A DNA stretch of 64,000 nt, taken from the NCBI RefSeq assembly GCF_014385095.1, contig NZ_JACRTC010000002.1, positions 1 through 64,000 of the forward strand, read 5' to 3'. A program made the position numbers and the translations under genes. This document shows, in pieces, positions 6,752 through 15,731 of the stretch (within the stretch, counting starts at the first letter, position 1; every line of letters begins with the position of its first letter). This DNA comes from Zongyangia hominis. Its GTDB lineage: Bacteria; Bacillota; Clostridia; Oscillospirales; Ruminococcaceae. A model generated the notes under the pieces. That model was given only the letters and a program-made list of their open reading frames with translations. It was not told the origin of the DNA and ran no database searches.

Positions 6752-9115
6752 TTATCCGCGCTGGAGCCGGGCAAAATTTTCCATGATTTTCTTGGTTCCC
6801 ACCTTGTCAAAGGCGATTTCTAAGAGCCGGTCCCCGCCCATGGGGGTGGCCGACAGGATGACTCCCGCGCCGAACACCTTGTGGAGCACCTGGTCGCCGG
6901 GCAGGAAGCCGGTCTCCCCCTTCTGGGCGGGCTTGGGCGCGCTTCCGATGCCGATGGAACTGCGCACGCCCTCACGCACGCCGGGTTTAACAAAGCTTCT
7001 CGCTTCCACCGCCGGCCGGGTGATGACCGTCTTATCCTCGAAGTCGCACAGGTTCTTAGGGATTTCGGTGATGAAGCGGGAGGGGCGGTTGCGGGCGGTG
7101 GAGCCGAAGATCATCCGCTGGGAGGCGCTGGTGAGGTAGAGCCGCCGTTTGGCTCTGGTGATGCCCACATAGGCAAGCCGTCGCTCCTCCTCGATCTCGC
7201 CGGGGTTGTAGATCGACTGCATACCGGGGAAAATCCCCTCCTCCATGCCAATGAGAAAGACGTTTTCAAATTCCAGCCCCTTAGCCGAGTGCATGGTCAT
7301 CAAAATGACGCTGTCCTCGTCGGGGTCAAAGTTGTCGAGATCCGTGTAGAGGCTAATTTCCTCCAAAAAACCGGAGAGGGTAGGCTCCTCGTTTTCCTGG
7401 CAGTATTTGACGATGTTGGAGCGCAGCTCCTCCACGTTTTCCAGCCGGGTTCTCCCCTCGTCCCCCTGGGCTTCCAGCATGATGCGGTAGCCCGTCTTTT
7501 CCAGCACCTCGTCGAAGAGCTCGCACAGCTCCCCGGTCATGGCGGTATCCGAAAGCTCCCCGATCATGGCGGCGAAGGCCTTGAGCCCGCCCGCCTTCCG
7601 GGAGAGGGCGGCATATTCGTCGGCCGCCGCGAAGACGTCGAAGAGGTTTTCGCCGGTCTGGGCCGCGATCTGCTGGGCGGCGGCCACCGTGGCCGCGCCG
7701 ATGCCCCGCTTGGGTTCGTTGATGATGCGGTTTAAACGCACCGCATCGGCGGGGTTATTGATGACGCTCAAATACGCCACCATGTCCTTGACCTCCTTGC
7801 GCTCATAAAAGCGCAGGCCGCCGATGATGCGGTAAGGGATGGCCGATTTGACCAGCGTTTTCTCCACGCTGTTGGACTGGGCGTTCATCCGGTAAAGGAC
7901 GGCGTGGTCGGCGTACTTCTGGCCGTTTGCCACGTCGGAGACGATAGTGTCGGCGATGAACTGGGCCTCCTCCGCCTCGCTGTAAAAGCGGTGGACCGCG
8001 ATCTTCTCCCCGGCGCCGCTGTCGGTCCAAAGGGTTTTCCCCTTGCGGGAGACGTTGTTCTCAATGACCTCGTTGGCCGCGTCCAGAATGTTCTGGGTGC
8101 TGCGGTAGTTTTGCTCCAGACGGATGACCAGCGCCCCGGGGAACTGCTGCTCAAAGCTGAGGATATTCTCGATGTCCGCGCCCCGGAACTTGTAGATGCT
8201 CTGATCGTCGTCGCCCACCACGCAGATGTTCTGCCGCTTTTGGGAAAGCAGGCTCACCAACCGGTACTGGGCGTGGTTGGTGTCCTGATACTCGTCCACC
8301 AATATGTATTTGTAGCGGTTCTGGTAGTGCTCCAGCACGTCCTCGTTTTCTTCAAAGAGCCGGACCGTCAGACAGATGATGTCGTCAAAGTCCACGGCGT
8401 TGGCGGCTTTGAGCTTCTTTTGGTAAAGTTCATACACCTTGGCGATGGTGCTCAACCGGTAGTCGCTCCCGGCCTGTTTGGTAAACTCCGCCGGGGTGAC
8501 CATGGTGTCCTTGCTGCGGCTGATCTGGCCCAAAATCCTTTTGGGCGCGAAGTTTTTGTCGTTAATATTCAGTTCCTTGAGAGAATCCTTGATCACCCGC
8601 ACCGAGTCGTCGGTGTCGTAGATGGTAAAGCTGCTCTTGTAGCCCAGGCGGTCGATTTCCCGCCGGAGAATCCGCACACAGGCGCTGTGGAAGGTGCCCG
8701 CCGCAATGTCCTGGGCGTCCTCCCCCAGCATGGAGGAGAGCCGGGCCTTGAGTTCCCCGGCCGCTTTGTTGGTAAAGGTGATAGCTAAGATATTCCAGGG
8801 CTTCACCGGATAGTGGGCCACGATCTCTGCCAGAGCATTTAAATCCTCGGTCCTGCCGTCGATCAAGTCCTGCAAAAAGGAGCGCTGCTCCTGGGTATAT
8901 TCCTCTAAGTTGGGAGCGCTGTAGGCGTCGCCGAACCGGACCATGTTGGCGATGCGGTTGACAAGGACGGTGGTCTTGCCGCTGCCCGCCCCGGCCAGAA
9001 TGAGCACCGGACCGCCGATTTGGAAGACCGCTTTTTTTTGTCGGTCGTTCATGCGGGAAAACACCTTTTCCAGGGCCCGCTTTTTGAGCTGATTGTCTAT
9101 TTCCAGTGGATTCAC
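6752..9115 (-). CDS. pcrA: UvrD/PcrA family ATP-dependent DNA helicase
   Basis: Superfamily 1A 3'-to-5' helicase for repair and for removing RecA and stalled polymerases. Motif I is LAGAGSGKTTVLV, motif II VDEYQDTNHAQY, motif III VGDDDQSIYKFRGAD, motif V MTMHSAKGLEFENVF and motif VI YVGITRAKRRLYL. The C-terminal Tudor-like domain (GDQVLHKVFGAGVI) is the part that contacts RNA polymerase in PcrA. The start used is a GTG eight bases after AAGGAA, giving 787 residues; a longer frame reaching 9232 runs through the -10 box and is not supported. It heads the run containing thyX and tmk. Confidence 0.94.
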   Translation of the reverse strand: MNPLEIDNQLKKRALEKVFSRMNDRQKKAVFQIGGPVLILAGAGSGKTTVLVNRIANMVRFGDAYSAPNLEEYTQEQRSFLQDLIDGRTEDLNALAEIVAHYPVKPWNILAITFTNKAAGELKARLSSMLGEDAQDIAAGTFHSACVRILRREIDRLGYKSSFTIYDTDDSVRVIKDSLKELNINDKNFAPKRILGQISRSKDTMVTPAEFTKQAGSDYRLSTIAKVYELYQKKLKAANAVDFDDIICLTVRLFEENEDVLEHYQNRYKYILVDEYQDTNHAQYRLVSLLSQKRQNICVVGDDDQSIYKFRGADIENILSFEQQFPGALVIRLEQNYRSTQNILDAANEVIENNVSRKGKTLWTDSGAGEKIAVHRFYSEAEEAQFIADTIVSDVANGQKYADHAVLYRMNAQSNSVEKTLVKSAIPYRIIGGLRFYERKEVKDMVAYLSVINNPADAVRLNRIINEPKRGIGAATVAAAQQIAAQTGENLFDVFAAADEYAALSRKAGGLKAFAAMIGELSDTAMTGELCELFDEVLEKTGYRIMLEAQGDEGRTRLENVEELRSNIVKYCQENEEPTLSGFLEEISLYTDLDNFDPDEDSVILMTMHSAKGLEFENVFLIGMEEGIFPGMQSIYNPGEIEEERRLAYVGITRAKRRLYLTSASQRMIFGSTARNRPSRFITEIPKNLCDFEDKTVITRPAVEARSFVKPGVREGVRSSIGIGSAPKPAQKGETGFLPGDQVLHKVFGAGVILSATPMGGDRLLEIAFDKVGTKKIMENFARLQRG

Positions 9116-9169
9116 GAAGCAAATTCCTTTCTTATACAAAGAGCGTTCTAAAAATGCAAATATGTATTT

Positions 9170-9198
9170 ATTATAACACAAAAGACGTCTATCTGAAA
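9170..9198 (-). promoter_or_regulatory. candidate promoter of pcrA
   Basis: On the minus strand a perfect TATAAT (9170-9175) lies 17 bases from TTTCAG (9193-9198), a poor -35. It is placed about 55 bases upstream of the GTG start of pcrA. Confidence 0.45.
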
Positions 9199-9297
9199 GG
9201 ATGTGAGGAAATTTAACAATCGCCTTGAGCATCCTCTTTCACTCTCGATTGCCGAACCGTGGGGCCACTGTACACAACCATCCCCCATGCCAGCGCC

Positions 9298-9329
9298 AAA
9301 AAAGCAGCCGCAACAGCGGCTGCTTTTTT
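9298..9329 (-). terminator. terminator of cls
   Basis: Eight-base GC-rich arms (GCAGCCGC/GCGGCTGC) around an AACA loop, flanked by A-runs and T-runs on both sides. It lies just past the cardiolipin synthase stop and may also act on plus-strand transcripts. Confidence 0.85.
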
Positions 9330-9336
9330 AACCTAT

Positions 9337-10905
9337 TTACATCAGGGGGGCGAAGAGACGCAGCACCCCGCGCAGGAAGCGTGTTATGACGCTCACCTTG
9401 TTGCAGTCCTCCAGACTGATGGGCTGGCAAATTTCCAGCGTCTTTAAAAAGTCCTCCTTGACCTGCATCACAGCGCTGGAATCGTACATCCAAACACCGC
9501 ACTCGAAGTGCATATAGAGGCTGCGGAAGTCCATATTGATGGTGCCCACCGTGCCCAAGTGGTCGTCGCACACAAAGGTCTTGGAGTGGATGAACCCAGG
9601 GGTGTACTCGTAGATCTTGACCCCCGCCTTGATGAGCTGCTTATAATAAGCTCGGGTGACGATGTGCACATACCACTTGTCGGCGATATGGGGCGTCACA
9701 ATCCGCACGTCGATGCCGTTTTTGGCCGCCAGGGACAAGGTGGTGTAGAGCTCGTTATCCACGATCAGATAGGGGGTGTTGATATAGACATAGTGCTTGG
9801 CGCGGGAAATCAGGTTCATGTACACTGATTCCCCCACCGTCTCCCCGTCCATGGGGCTATCCCCATAGGGCTGGACAAAGCCGTCATCGGGAAATTCCTT
9901 TTCCCAGTGGATGCGGGGCTTAAACTGCTCGAAGTCCTCGTCCTCCCGCTTTTCGAAGTTCCATGCCTGGAGGAACATCACCGTCAGGTTCCAGACCGCC
10001 TCGCCTTGTAGCATAATGGAGGCGTCCTTCCAATGTCCGTGCTTTTCATAGGCGTTGATGTACTCGTCGGCCAGATTGATGCCGCCGGTGAACCCGGTGT
10101 GGCCGTCGATGACCACAATCTTGCGGTGGTCTCGATTGTTCATCTTGATCGCCAGGGAGGGGGTAAAGGGGTTAAAAACCTTGGCCTTGATCCCCATCTT
10201 TCTCAGCTTTTCATCATAGCGATAGGGCAGGGTCTGCAGGCAGCCGACGTCGTCGTAAATCACCCGGACTTCCACGCCCTCCTCCACCTTCCGACGGAGG
10301 ATTTCCAAGACGCTGTCCCACATAATACCCTCTTCGATGATGAAATACTCTAAAAAGATATAGTGCTTGGCCTTTTCCAGCTCCTCTTTGAGCCGCTCAA
10401 ATTTCTTCTCCCCCGGGGAGAGATACTCAGTAGCGGTATTCTCGTACACCGGGAAGGAGGCAATATTGGTGATATACCGCGACTGGATTGCCGCCGATTC
10501 ATCCCGCTCTCGAAGTTTATCCATAATGGCAGGGTCCTGGACCATAAGGGAATTGGTCTGCCGGCAGATGCTGTTCATCTGGTTGGCAAATTTCCGGGTG
10601 GGCCGGTTGGTGCCGCAGATGATGTAAAAGAGCCCGCCGAACACCGGCAGGAGCAATATCACGATGGTCCAGGCCAGTTTAAAGGAGGGGTTATATTTCT
10701 GGCTGTTGAGCCAGATGACGACGCCCAGGCTGAGCAGCCAGAAAAAGGCGTAGAAATAGACAAAATAATTGCTGAGAAACGCAATGCCCACCACGATGAC
10801 CGCCACCTGGAGGACCAAAAGCAGTCCTACCAGCACCATCCGGCTGAAAATCAGTTTAAACAGCTTTTTAAAAAAGCCCATACTCTGTTGTTGATTTTTT
10901 GACAT
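9337..10905 (-). CDS. cls: cardiolipin synthase
   Basis: Joins two phosphatidylglycerols, or a related pair, to give cardiolipin at the inner membrane. Two N-terminal membrane helices are followed by two phospholipase-D HKD motifs, HRKIVVIDG near residue 258 and HSKTFVCDD near residue 437, both intact. The length of about 522 residues is normal for bacterial Cls. Two in-frame ATGs are possible; I use the one at 10905 after a GGGGGTGCGGG stretch, and the other (10920) adds five residues. It stands alone between two terminators. Confidence 0.92.
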   Translation of the reverse strand: MSKNQQQSMGFFKKLFKLIFSRMVLVGLLLVLQVAVIVVGIAFLSNYFVYFYAFFWLLSLGVVIWLNSQKYNPSFKLAWTIVILLLPVFGGLFYIICGTNRPTRKFANQMNSICRQTNSLMVQDPAIMDKLRERDESAAIQSRYITNIASFPVYENTATEYLSPGEKKFERLKEELEKAKHYIFLEYFIIEEGIMWDSVLEILRRKVEEGVEVRVIYDDVGCLQTLPYRYDEKLRKMGIKAKVFNPFTPSLAIKMNNRDHRKIVVIDGHTGFTGGINLADEYINAYEKHGHWKDASIMLQGEAVWNLTVMFLQAWNFEKREDEDFEQFKPRIHWEKEFPDDGFVQPYGDSPMDGETVGESVYMNLISRAKHYVYINTPYLIVDNELYTTLSLAAKNGIDVRIVTPHIADKWYVHIVTRAYYKQLIKAGVKIYEYTPGFIHSKTFVCDDHLGTVGTINMDFRSLYMHFECGVWMYDSSAVMQVKEDFLKTLEICQPISLEDCNKVSVITRFLRGVLRLFAPLM

Positions 10906-11045
10906 CCCGCACCCCCGCATTTGAATCCCCGCGTTCCTGTTCCTTTTCTGCCGCGGCGGCTCCCGCTCCCTTCGGCAGTTTGAACAAAAGCGTCCTCGTT
11001 GTCTTATTGCATTTTATTATAGCAAGAAATCCTTCAAAATACAAA

Positions 11046-11070
11046 CAACCGCCGAAAATTTCGGCGGTTG
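11046..11070 (-). terminator. terminator of the isomerase/cupin operon
   Basis: CAACCGCCGAA pairs with TTCGGCGGTTG around a short A/T loop. On the minus strand TTTGTATTTT follows, so it probably ends the transcript of the gene at 11130. Confidence 0.75.
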
Positions 11071-11129
11071 CTGTCATTATGATAGACTGTTTTTATCCAC
11101 CCGGCGTCCTAGAGGATTGGGGGCGATAG

Positions 11130-11993
11130 TTACTGCACGGTCTCCGCAATCTTCTTCAGATTGGCCAGCCCCTCGATGGCCAGCTGCTCGCCGGACTCGG
11201 CCAGCTTTCTCCAGATGGCGCAGTTGCCGTTTAGTTCCTCAAAGCTCGGGTCGAAGGATTCGATGACCAGCGGGCCGTCGTAGCCCACCTCTTTAACCGC
11301 CTCAAAGAACTCTTTGAAGGGGACGAGGCCGGTGCCCGGGATGCCACGGTTGGACTCGCAAACGTGGATGTAACCCAGATATTCCTTGCCGCAGGTCAGC
11401 ACCGCGTCGCGGAAGCTGGTTTCCTCGCGGATCATGTGGAAGCAGTCCAGATGCACCTTGATGTTGCCGGTGCCCACGTCCTTACAGTATTGGACCGCGT
11501 CCGCGGCGATGTTGAGGAAGTGGGTCTCAAACCGGTTGACGCACTCGACGCAGATATTGAGATCGCCCTTGGATTTGGCGTACTCGCAGACTTCCTTCAT
11601 GTAAGCGACCGACCAATCCCACTCCTGCTGGGTTCTGGGTTTCTTGGTGAGATAGCCCCAAGAGGCGTAGTTGACGCCCGCCATCACTTTGGAGCCCAAA
11701 GCGTAGTTGATGTCCACGAGCAGCTTCATGGACTTGACGGCCGCCGCGCGGATGGCGGGGTCGGGGGAAATGGGGTTTCTCTCATCATCTAAGGTGGTGG
11801 TGGTCACGCACTCGATGCCGACCCGGTCGATCTCCTTCTTGACCTCTTCCAACGGGAATGTCTCGGGATGGGCGATGGCGAAGTCGATGACCTCAAAGCC
11901 TAAATCCTTGGCCTTCTGGATAATCCACAGGTCCTTGACGGAAAACACCTCGGTCCAGATAAAGGAATCGACGCCGAATTTAAAATATGCCAT
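11130..11993 (-). CDS. sugar phosphate isomerase/epimerase (xylose isomerase-like TIM barrel)
   Basis: A 287-residue AP-endonuclease-2/xylose-isomerase-like TIM barrel, the fold of tagatose 3-epimerase, IolE/IolI and related enzymes. Metal and substrate positions expected for the family are seen in ICVECVNRFET, VHLDCFHMIREE and GPLVIESFDPSF, each supplying a Glu, Asp or His at a strand end. The exact substrate cannot be assigned. It lies 83 bases after the cupin gene on the same strand and probably in the same operon. The neighbouring GntR, DeoC and FGGY-kinase genes suggest a pentose- or deoxypentose-type pathway, an inference from context only. Confidence 0.87.
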   Translation of the reverse strand: MAYFKFGVDSFIWTEVFSVKDLWIIQKAKDLGFEVIDFAIAHPETFPLEEVKKEIDRVGIECVTTTTLDDERNPISPDPAIRAAAVKSMKLLVDINYALGSKVMAGVNYASWGYLTKKPRTQQEWDWSVAYMKEVCEYAKSKGDLNICVECVNRFETHFLNIAADAVQYCKDVGTGNIKVHLDCFHMIREETSFRDAVLTCGKEYLGYIHVCESNRGIPGTGLVPFKEFFEAVKEVGYDGPLVIESFDPSFEELNGNCAIWRKLAESGEQLAIEGLANLKKIAETVQ

Positions 11994-12076
11994 AATTTCT
12001 CCTCCTCTTCGTTGTTTTTATCAGTCAGCCGCGGACGGGACGTCCCCGCCCGACGGCTGCTTGGATGGTATCATTT

Positions 12077-13285
12077 TTATTTTGTCGGTACCTCTTTGGG
12101 GCCGGAATTGTTGGGGCCGAAGTGCTTGAGGATGACCAGCGGGTCAAACTTGCTGTCGTTGACGATGAGCACGCCCTTCTTGGCGGCGGCCTCGCTGACG
12201 AAGAACTCGTCGGCGGTCAGATCGCCGTAATGAATCATGGTGGGCGCTTCGCAGTCATATTTGCCGAACTTGCCGTGGCCTTCCACCAGGATGCAGCCGT
12301 AGCAGGCGTCGTCCTGAATCAGCGCCGACTGGCCGGGCAGGATGGTCAGCTCCTTGGCGGCCACAAAGGGGTTGGCGTAGCAGACCCATTTGTCTATGTA
12401 TTTCTCGTCCTCATGGATGGTGACGGGGGCGCGGAAATAATGCTTGCGGTATTCCGGGTCCACATTTTTCTCCCAGTCTAAGAAGTTCATGATGTAGTCG
12501 ATGTCCTCTTTTTTGTCCTCGGGGCACTGCTGGGAGAGGGAATCGTACTTGTTGACTTCACCGGCGGTCACGTTCTCCATGACCACGTTGCAGTCGGCGT
12601 TCCACTGGGGCTCATAGGTGCACACGGAGGCCGGCGCATGGATGACTCCCGGCGGGGTGTACCAGCCGGTGCCCAACTGGACGCGGTAAGCGCGGGAAAG
12701 CTCGGTGATCTTGTTGTCACGGGTTCTAAACTGCAGCAGGCGCTCCTTGACATCCTCCTTGGTGACCTCGGGGTCAAAGCCGAAATAGGTGTAGGGGGCG
12801 GTGCCCATGTGGTTGTTCATCTGGGGGGCAAAGTAGTAGGCCTCGGGCTTCTGGTGGTTGCCCACCGCTTTGACCGTCTCCTCCGCAGGATGGATATGAT
12901 GGAACAGCGGGCCGTTATTGTCGAAGAACTTGGCGTACATCGGGAAGGTGCCGTACTCGTCGTAGAGCTTCTGGCCCACGATCTCCGCGCCCAGCTCCGC
13001 GATAAAATCTTTAAAGAGGATTTTGTCCTCTTTGTCCTCGGACAGGGAAACGTAGCTGAGGCCCTCGTCTGCGGGAGCCAAGGGGCCGTTGGCCGCCGGG
13101 CACACCGAGGAGAACCACCGCTCGGTGATCGCGCCGCGGTCCATACCCAATGCATAGTAATCGTCCGGATGCAGCTTCAGTCTTCTGCCCGGCTGGTTGA
13201 AACTTCTGGGAACGAAGTTGGGCACCATTCTCAGTACGCCCTCGCCGTCCGCAAATGCTTTTCTGATTCTTGCCGCTTTGTCCAT
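12077..13285 (-). CDS. cupin-type sugar-binding or isomerase-like protein
   Basis: A 402-residue protein that I place only by motif as a cupin. A histidine cluster FHHIHP (His129, His130, His132) with Glu135/136 and a later TPPGVIHAP (His216) look like a metal-binding beta-barrel similar to class I mannose-6-phosphate isomerases. A second barrel-like part near the C-terminus (ILPGQSALIQDDAC, ILVEGHGKFG) suggests a bicupin. The start is the ATG six bases after GAGGAGG; an upstream TTG lies in the ribosome site itself. It is the first gene after a strong promoter and is probably cotranscribed with the TIM-barrel isomerase. An epimerase or isomerase role is plausible but unproven. Confidence 0.7.
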   Translation of the reverse strand: MDKAARIRKAFADGEGVLRMVPNFVPRSFNQPGRRLKLHPDDYYALGMDRGAITERWFSSVCPAANGPLAPADEGLSYVSLSEDKEDKILFKDFIAELGAEIVGQKLYDEYGTFPMYAKFFDNNGPLFHHIHPAEETVKAVGNHQKPEAYYFAPQMNNHMGTAPYTYFGFDPEVTKEDVKERLLQFRTRDNKITELSRAYRVQLGTGWYTPPGVIHAPASVCTYEPQWNADCNVVMENVTAGEVNKYDSLSQQCPEDKKEDIDYIMNFLDWEKNVDPEYRKHYFRAPVTIHEDEKYIDKWVCYANPFVAAKELTILPGQSALIQDDACYGCILVEGHGKFGKYDCEAPTMIHYGDLTADEFFVSEAAAKKGVLIVNDSKFDPLVILKHFGPNNSGPKEVPTK

Positions 13286-13399
13286 AATATACCTCCTCAA
13301 ACAGTAAATTGTGTCAGATAAGGAGCGTTGTCGGTTCCTTAAAACGCCCTGCGCTGCCGCGCGCAGGTCCGGTCTGAAAGTCAGCCCGAATTTATCCTC

Positions 13400-13428
13400 A
13401 TTTTAGCAAATAATTAGGTAGATGTCAA
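13400..13428 (-). promoter_or_regulatory. sigma-A promoter of the cupin/isomerase operon
   Basis: On the minus strand TTGACA (13423-13428), a 17-base spacer and TAAAAT (13400-13405). The predicted leader to the cupin ATG is about 105 bases. About 70 bases upstream, at 13496-13507, is TTGT-ATTT-ACAT, a weak relative of the GntR-locus operator described below. The rest of the 490-base gap between the cupin and GntR genes shows nothing I can name apart from the GntR terminator. Confidence 0.75.
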
Positions 13429-13755
13429 CAAAACTTGGGCGTGTCATCGGTCCATATTCATCACTCTGCAACATGAATTTTCCACAAAAATCAAGTTGTA
13501 TTTACATCTATTTTCCCCATATTCCGGCGTACAGCCAGCGCTTTTCATAAGACTTGCGCCCCATTCCCGGCGCTTTGCATAATTTTTCTTCCCTCTGACC
13601 CCGAATCTGCTCCCCGCCCGAAAAAGTTGTACGGTCGTCTTCTCTGCAAAAGTTTTAACCCCCTGGGTACAATCTTACCCCCATGGGAGCCCGCCCCCTC
13701 CTTTGACCGCCTCCCCCGCCGGTGACCCCGCCGGCCGGGTATGCCCCGCGCGCCC

Positions 13756-13789
13756 AAAAAAGCCGGCCGTCAAAAGACGGCCGGCTTTT
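13756..13789 (-). terminator. terminator of the GntR gene
   Basis: AAAGCCGGCCGTC and its complement around AAAA, followed by a U-run on the minus strand; it begins two bases past the GntR stop codon. Confidence 0.88.
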
Positions 13790-13791
13790 GT

Positions 13792-14547
13792 CTACTCGGT
13801 ATACAGGTCGATGCTAAACTTGTTCCGGTCCCCCCGGTACCTTGCCCGGGAATACTCCACCGCAATTTCGTCCTTGGTGTAGGCCACCGTGGTCACATAG
13901 CAGATAGGCTCCCCCTCCTTGATTTGGAGGAGCTTTGCCTCGACTTCATTGGCCGCGATGGCTTCCAGCACCCGGCGGGCCCGATAAATCTTGATGTGAA
14001 AGCGCTCCTCCAGCTCCTGATAGAGGTTGAGCGTGGAGAAATCCACCTCCAACAGCTCTCCGAAGCGATCATAGGGCATGAAGGTCTCTAGATAGACCAT
14101 GGGCTCCCCGTCGGCAAAACGCAGCCGCTCGAGAAGAATGCATTTGGACTGGGGTTCCAGCCCTAGATGAACGCAGGCGTCCTCCGCATCCTCCACCATC
14201 TTCAGGTTGAGCACCTCGGTTGCCGGCTCCAGGCCCTTCTGGGTCATCTCCACATTATAACTTTGCAGCTTTTGGAAGAAACGTCCCTCCAACTTAGGCT
14301 TGGAGACAAAAGTTCCCCGCCCTTTGTGGCGGTACAGGTAGCCTTCCGCCACCATCTCGCTCATGGCCTGCCGGACCGTGGGACGGCTGACTCCAAATTT
14401 CTCGCAAAGATCAAATTCCGTGGGCAGCATGTCCCCCACTTTCAACTTCCCACCTCGAATTTGCCCAATGAGATATTGCTTTAATTGATAATACAGCGGT
14501 ACCGGCGTATCCCGGTCCAGTTTGAAATCGTCCATTCTGTTTTCCAT
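13792..14547 (-). CDS. GntR/HutC-family transcriptional regulator with UTRA domain
   Basis: A 251-residue repressor-type regulator. The N-terminal winged helix-turn-helix (about residues 15-80) includes MLPTEFDLCEKFGVSRPTVRQA and the GRGTFVS wing. The C-terminal UTRA domain binds the effector, usually a sugar phosphate or a related small molecule (LYQELEERFHIKIYRARR, AVEYSRARYRGDR). It is divergent from deoC and the FGGY kinase. Its own promoter and that of deoC carry the same inverted repeat over the -10 box, so it probably represses both and senses an intermediate of the pathway. The start ATG lies a few bases after GAGGAAG. Confidence 0.9.
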   Translation of the reverse strand: MENRMDDFKLDRDTPVPLYYQLKQYLIGQIRGGKLKVGDMLPTEFDLCEKFGVSRPTVRQAMSEMVAEGYLYRHKGRGTFVSKPKLEGRFFQKLQSYNVEMTQKGLEPATEVLNLKMVEDAEDACVHLGLEPQSKCILLERLRFADGEPMVYLETFMPYDRFGELLEVDFSTLNLYQELEERFHIKIYRARRVLEAIAANEVEAKLLQIKEGEPICYVTTVAYTKDEIAVEYSRARYRGDRNKFSIDLYTE

Positions 14548-14577
14548 ACTTCTTCCTCACATCTCATATCCTTGCTA

Positions 14578-14608
14578 TTATGTTAGCACATAAAAACGAG
14601 AAGATCAA
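14578..14608 (-). promoter_or_regulatory. GntR gene promoter with operator
   Basis: Minus-strand promoter TTGATC (14603-14608), 17-base spacer, TAACAT (14580-14585). Over the -10 lies the inverted repeat TTATGT-TAGC-ACATAA (14578-14593) with perfect 6-base arms. The same pattern occurs at the deoC promoter, which argues for autoregulation by the GntR protein. Confidence 0.65.
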
Positions 14609-14778
14609 TTCTATAATTCCACAATTTTCACCGGCATCGTCTATGGACACTCACAAAGAATGCCGATACAAGCTTTCTATTTTATCGTAAGTTGTCCAAA
14701 AGATACGAAGTATATTTCCGGTAACTTTCCATTTTCCCTTCAATTCGAACAATCGATTTCTTTTTTCCTCGAAAACTA

Positions 14779-14819
14779 TTGACAAGTATTCCCTCATCCG
14801 CTATTATGTAATTACATTA
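14779..14819 (+). promoter_or_regulatory. deoC-kinase operon promoter with operator
   Basis: TTGACA (14779-14784), 17-base spacer, TATTAT (14802-14807). The inverted repeat TTATGT-AATT-ACATTA (14804-14819) covers the -10 and start region; its core ATGTAATTACAT is a perfect 12-base palindrome. It matches the operator at the GntR promoter in arms and spacing, which supports repression by the adjacent regulator. Confidence 0.75.
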
Positions 14820-14860
14820 ACACATAGCCAATCTTACCGGCGGCCGCATCCTTCTTTCAA

Positions 14861-14962
14861 AGGAGGATTACCGCGAAGCTTAAGCCCCCATCTTTGGATG
14901 GCGCTTCGCGGTTCCGCGGCCTCCGGCTGTCCTCCCGCCTTGTTTTTTTCTGCGCGGGCGGG
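14861..14962 (+). promoter_or_regulatory. structured leader of deoC, attenuator-like
   Basis: The ~190-base leader holds a long hairpin: CCGCGAAGC (14871-14879) pairs with GCTTCGCGG (14903-14911), with CCATC/GATGG inside. An outer GGAGGA/TCCTCC pairing (14862-14867 with 14930-14935) comes just before a T7 run (14943-14949). Downstream, GGCGGG (14957-14962) can pair with CCCGCC (14934-14939), which competes with the outer stem. This looks like a terminator/antiterminator pair, but no known riboswitch is recognised. Confidence 0.4.
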
Positions 14963-15007
14963 TAAAATTTTGTGAAAGCCGAGCGCAGCGGCGGAATGGA
15001 GACTGGA

Positions 15008-15712
15008 ATGGAAGGAACAAAACCGAAATGCGAACTGACGGTCGCGCAGTTTGCCAAGCTCTTTGACCACACCAACCTCAAAGCCTACGCCACCGATGAG
15101 GACTTCCAAAAACTATGCCGGGAAGCCGCGGACTACGGTTTTCGGATGGTGGCCATCAATTCCTGCCAAACAAAGCTGTGCAAGGAATATTTAAAAGGCA
15201 CCGACGTCCATGTGGGTGCGGCCATCAGCTTTCCCCTGGGACAGACCACCCTGCCAGTCAAGCTGGCGGAGACGGTGGATGCCATCGAAAACGGCGCCGA
15301 TGAGATCGATTATGTCCTCCATGTCGGCAAGCTCAAAATGGGCGACACCGATTATATTAGAGAAGAAATGCGCGCCATTGTGGATGTCTGCCGCAAGCAC
15401 GGCGTCATCTCCAAGGTCATCTTTGAAAACTGCTATCTGACCAAGGAGGAAATCAAAACCGCGGCCCTCATCGCCAAGGAGGTCCGCCCCGACTTTATCA
15501 AAACTTCCACCGGTTTTGGCACAGGAGGCGCCACCGTGGAGGACGTCCAGCTTATGAAGGAGACGGTGGGAGACCTCGTGAAAGTCAAGGCGGCAGGCGG
15601 CGTCCGGGATCTGGAAACCTGCCTTGCCATGGTGGAGGCGGGAGCTGAGCGCATCGGCAGTTCCAGCTCGGTGGCGCTGACCGAAGCCTATCAGGCCTAC
15701 ATCAACAAATAA
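15008..15712 (+). CDS. deoC: deoxyribose-phosphate aldolase
   Basis: Class I aldolase that splits 2-deoxyribose 5-phosphate into acetaldehyde and glyceraldehyde 3-phosphate. The Schiff-base lysine lies in [15 protein letters not shown], the second conserved lysine in VKAAGGVR, and the conserved aspartate in [11 protein letters not shown]. The C-terminal RIGSSSSV binds phosphate. The N-terminal [11 protein letters not shown] replaces the more common DHTLLK. Three starts are possible (GTG 14972, ATG 14996, ATG 15008); I use 15008, six bases after GGAG, giving 234 residues. It is followed after 19 bases by the FGGY kinase and appears under control of the divergent GntR gene. Confidence 0.93.
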   Translation: MEGTKPKCELTVAQFAKLFDHTNLKAYATDEDFQKLCREAADYGFRMVAINSCQTKLCKEYLKGTDVHVGAAISFPLGQTTLPVKLAETVDAIENGADEIDYVLHVGKLKMGDTDYIREEMRAIVDVCRKHGVISKVIFENCYLTKEEIKTAALIAKEVRPDFIKTSTGFGTGGATVEDVQLMKETVGDLVKVKAAGGVRDLETCLAMVEAGAERIGSSSSVALTEAYQAYINK

Positions 15713-15731
15713 CTGACAGGAGGGAAGACTT

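Noticed and set aside
9116..9232. N-terminal extension of pcrA
   Set aside because: The extra 39 codons run across a TATAAT box, and the GTG at 9115 has a well-placed ribosome site and the right family start.
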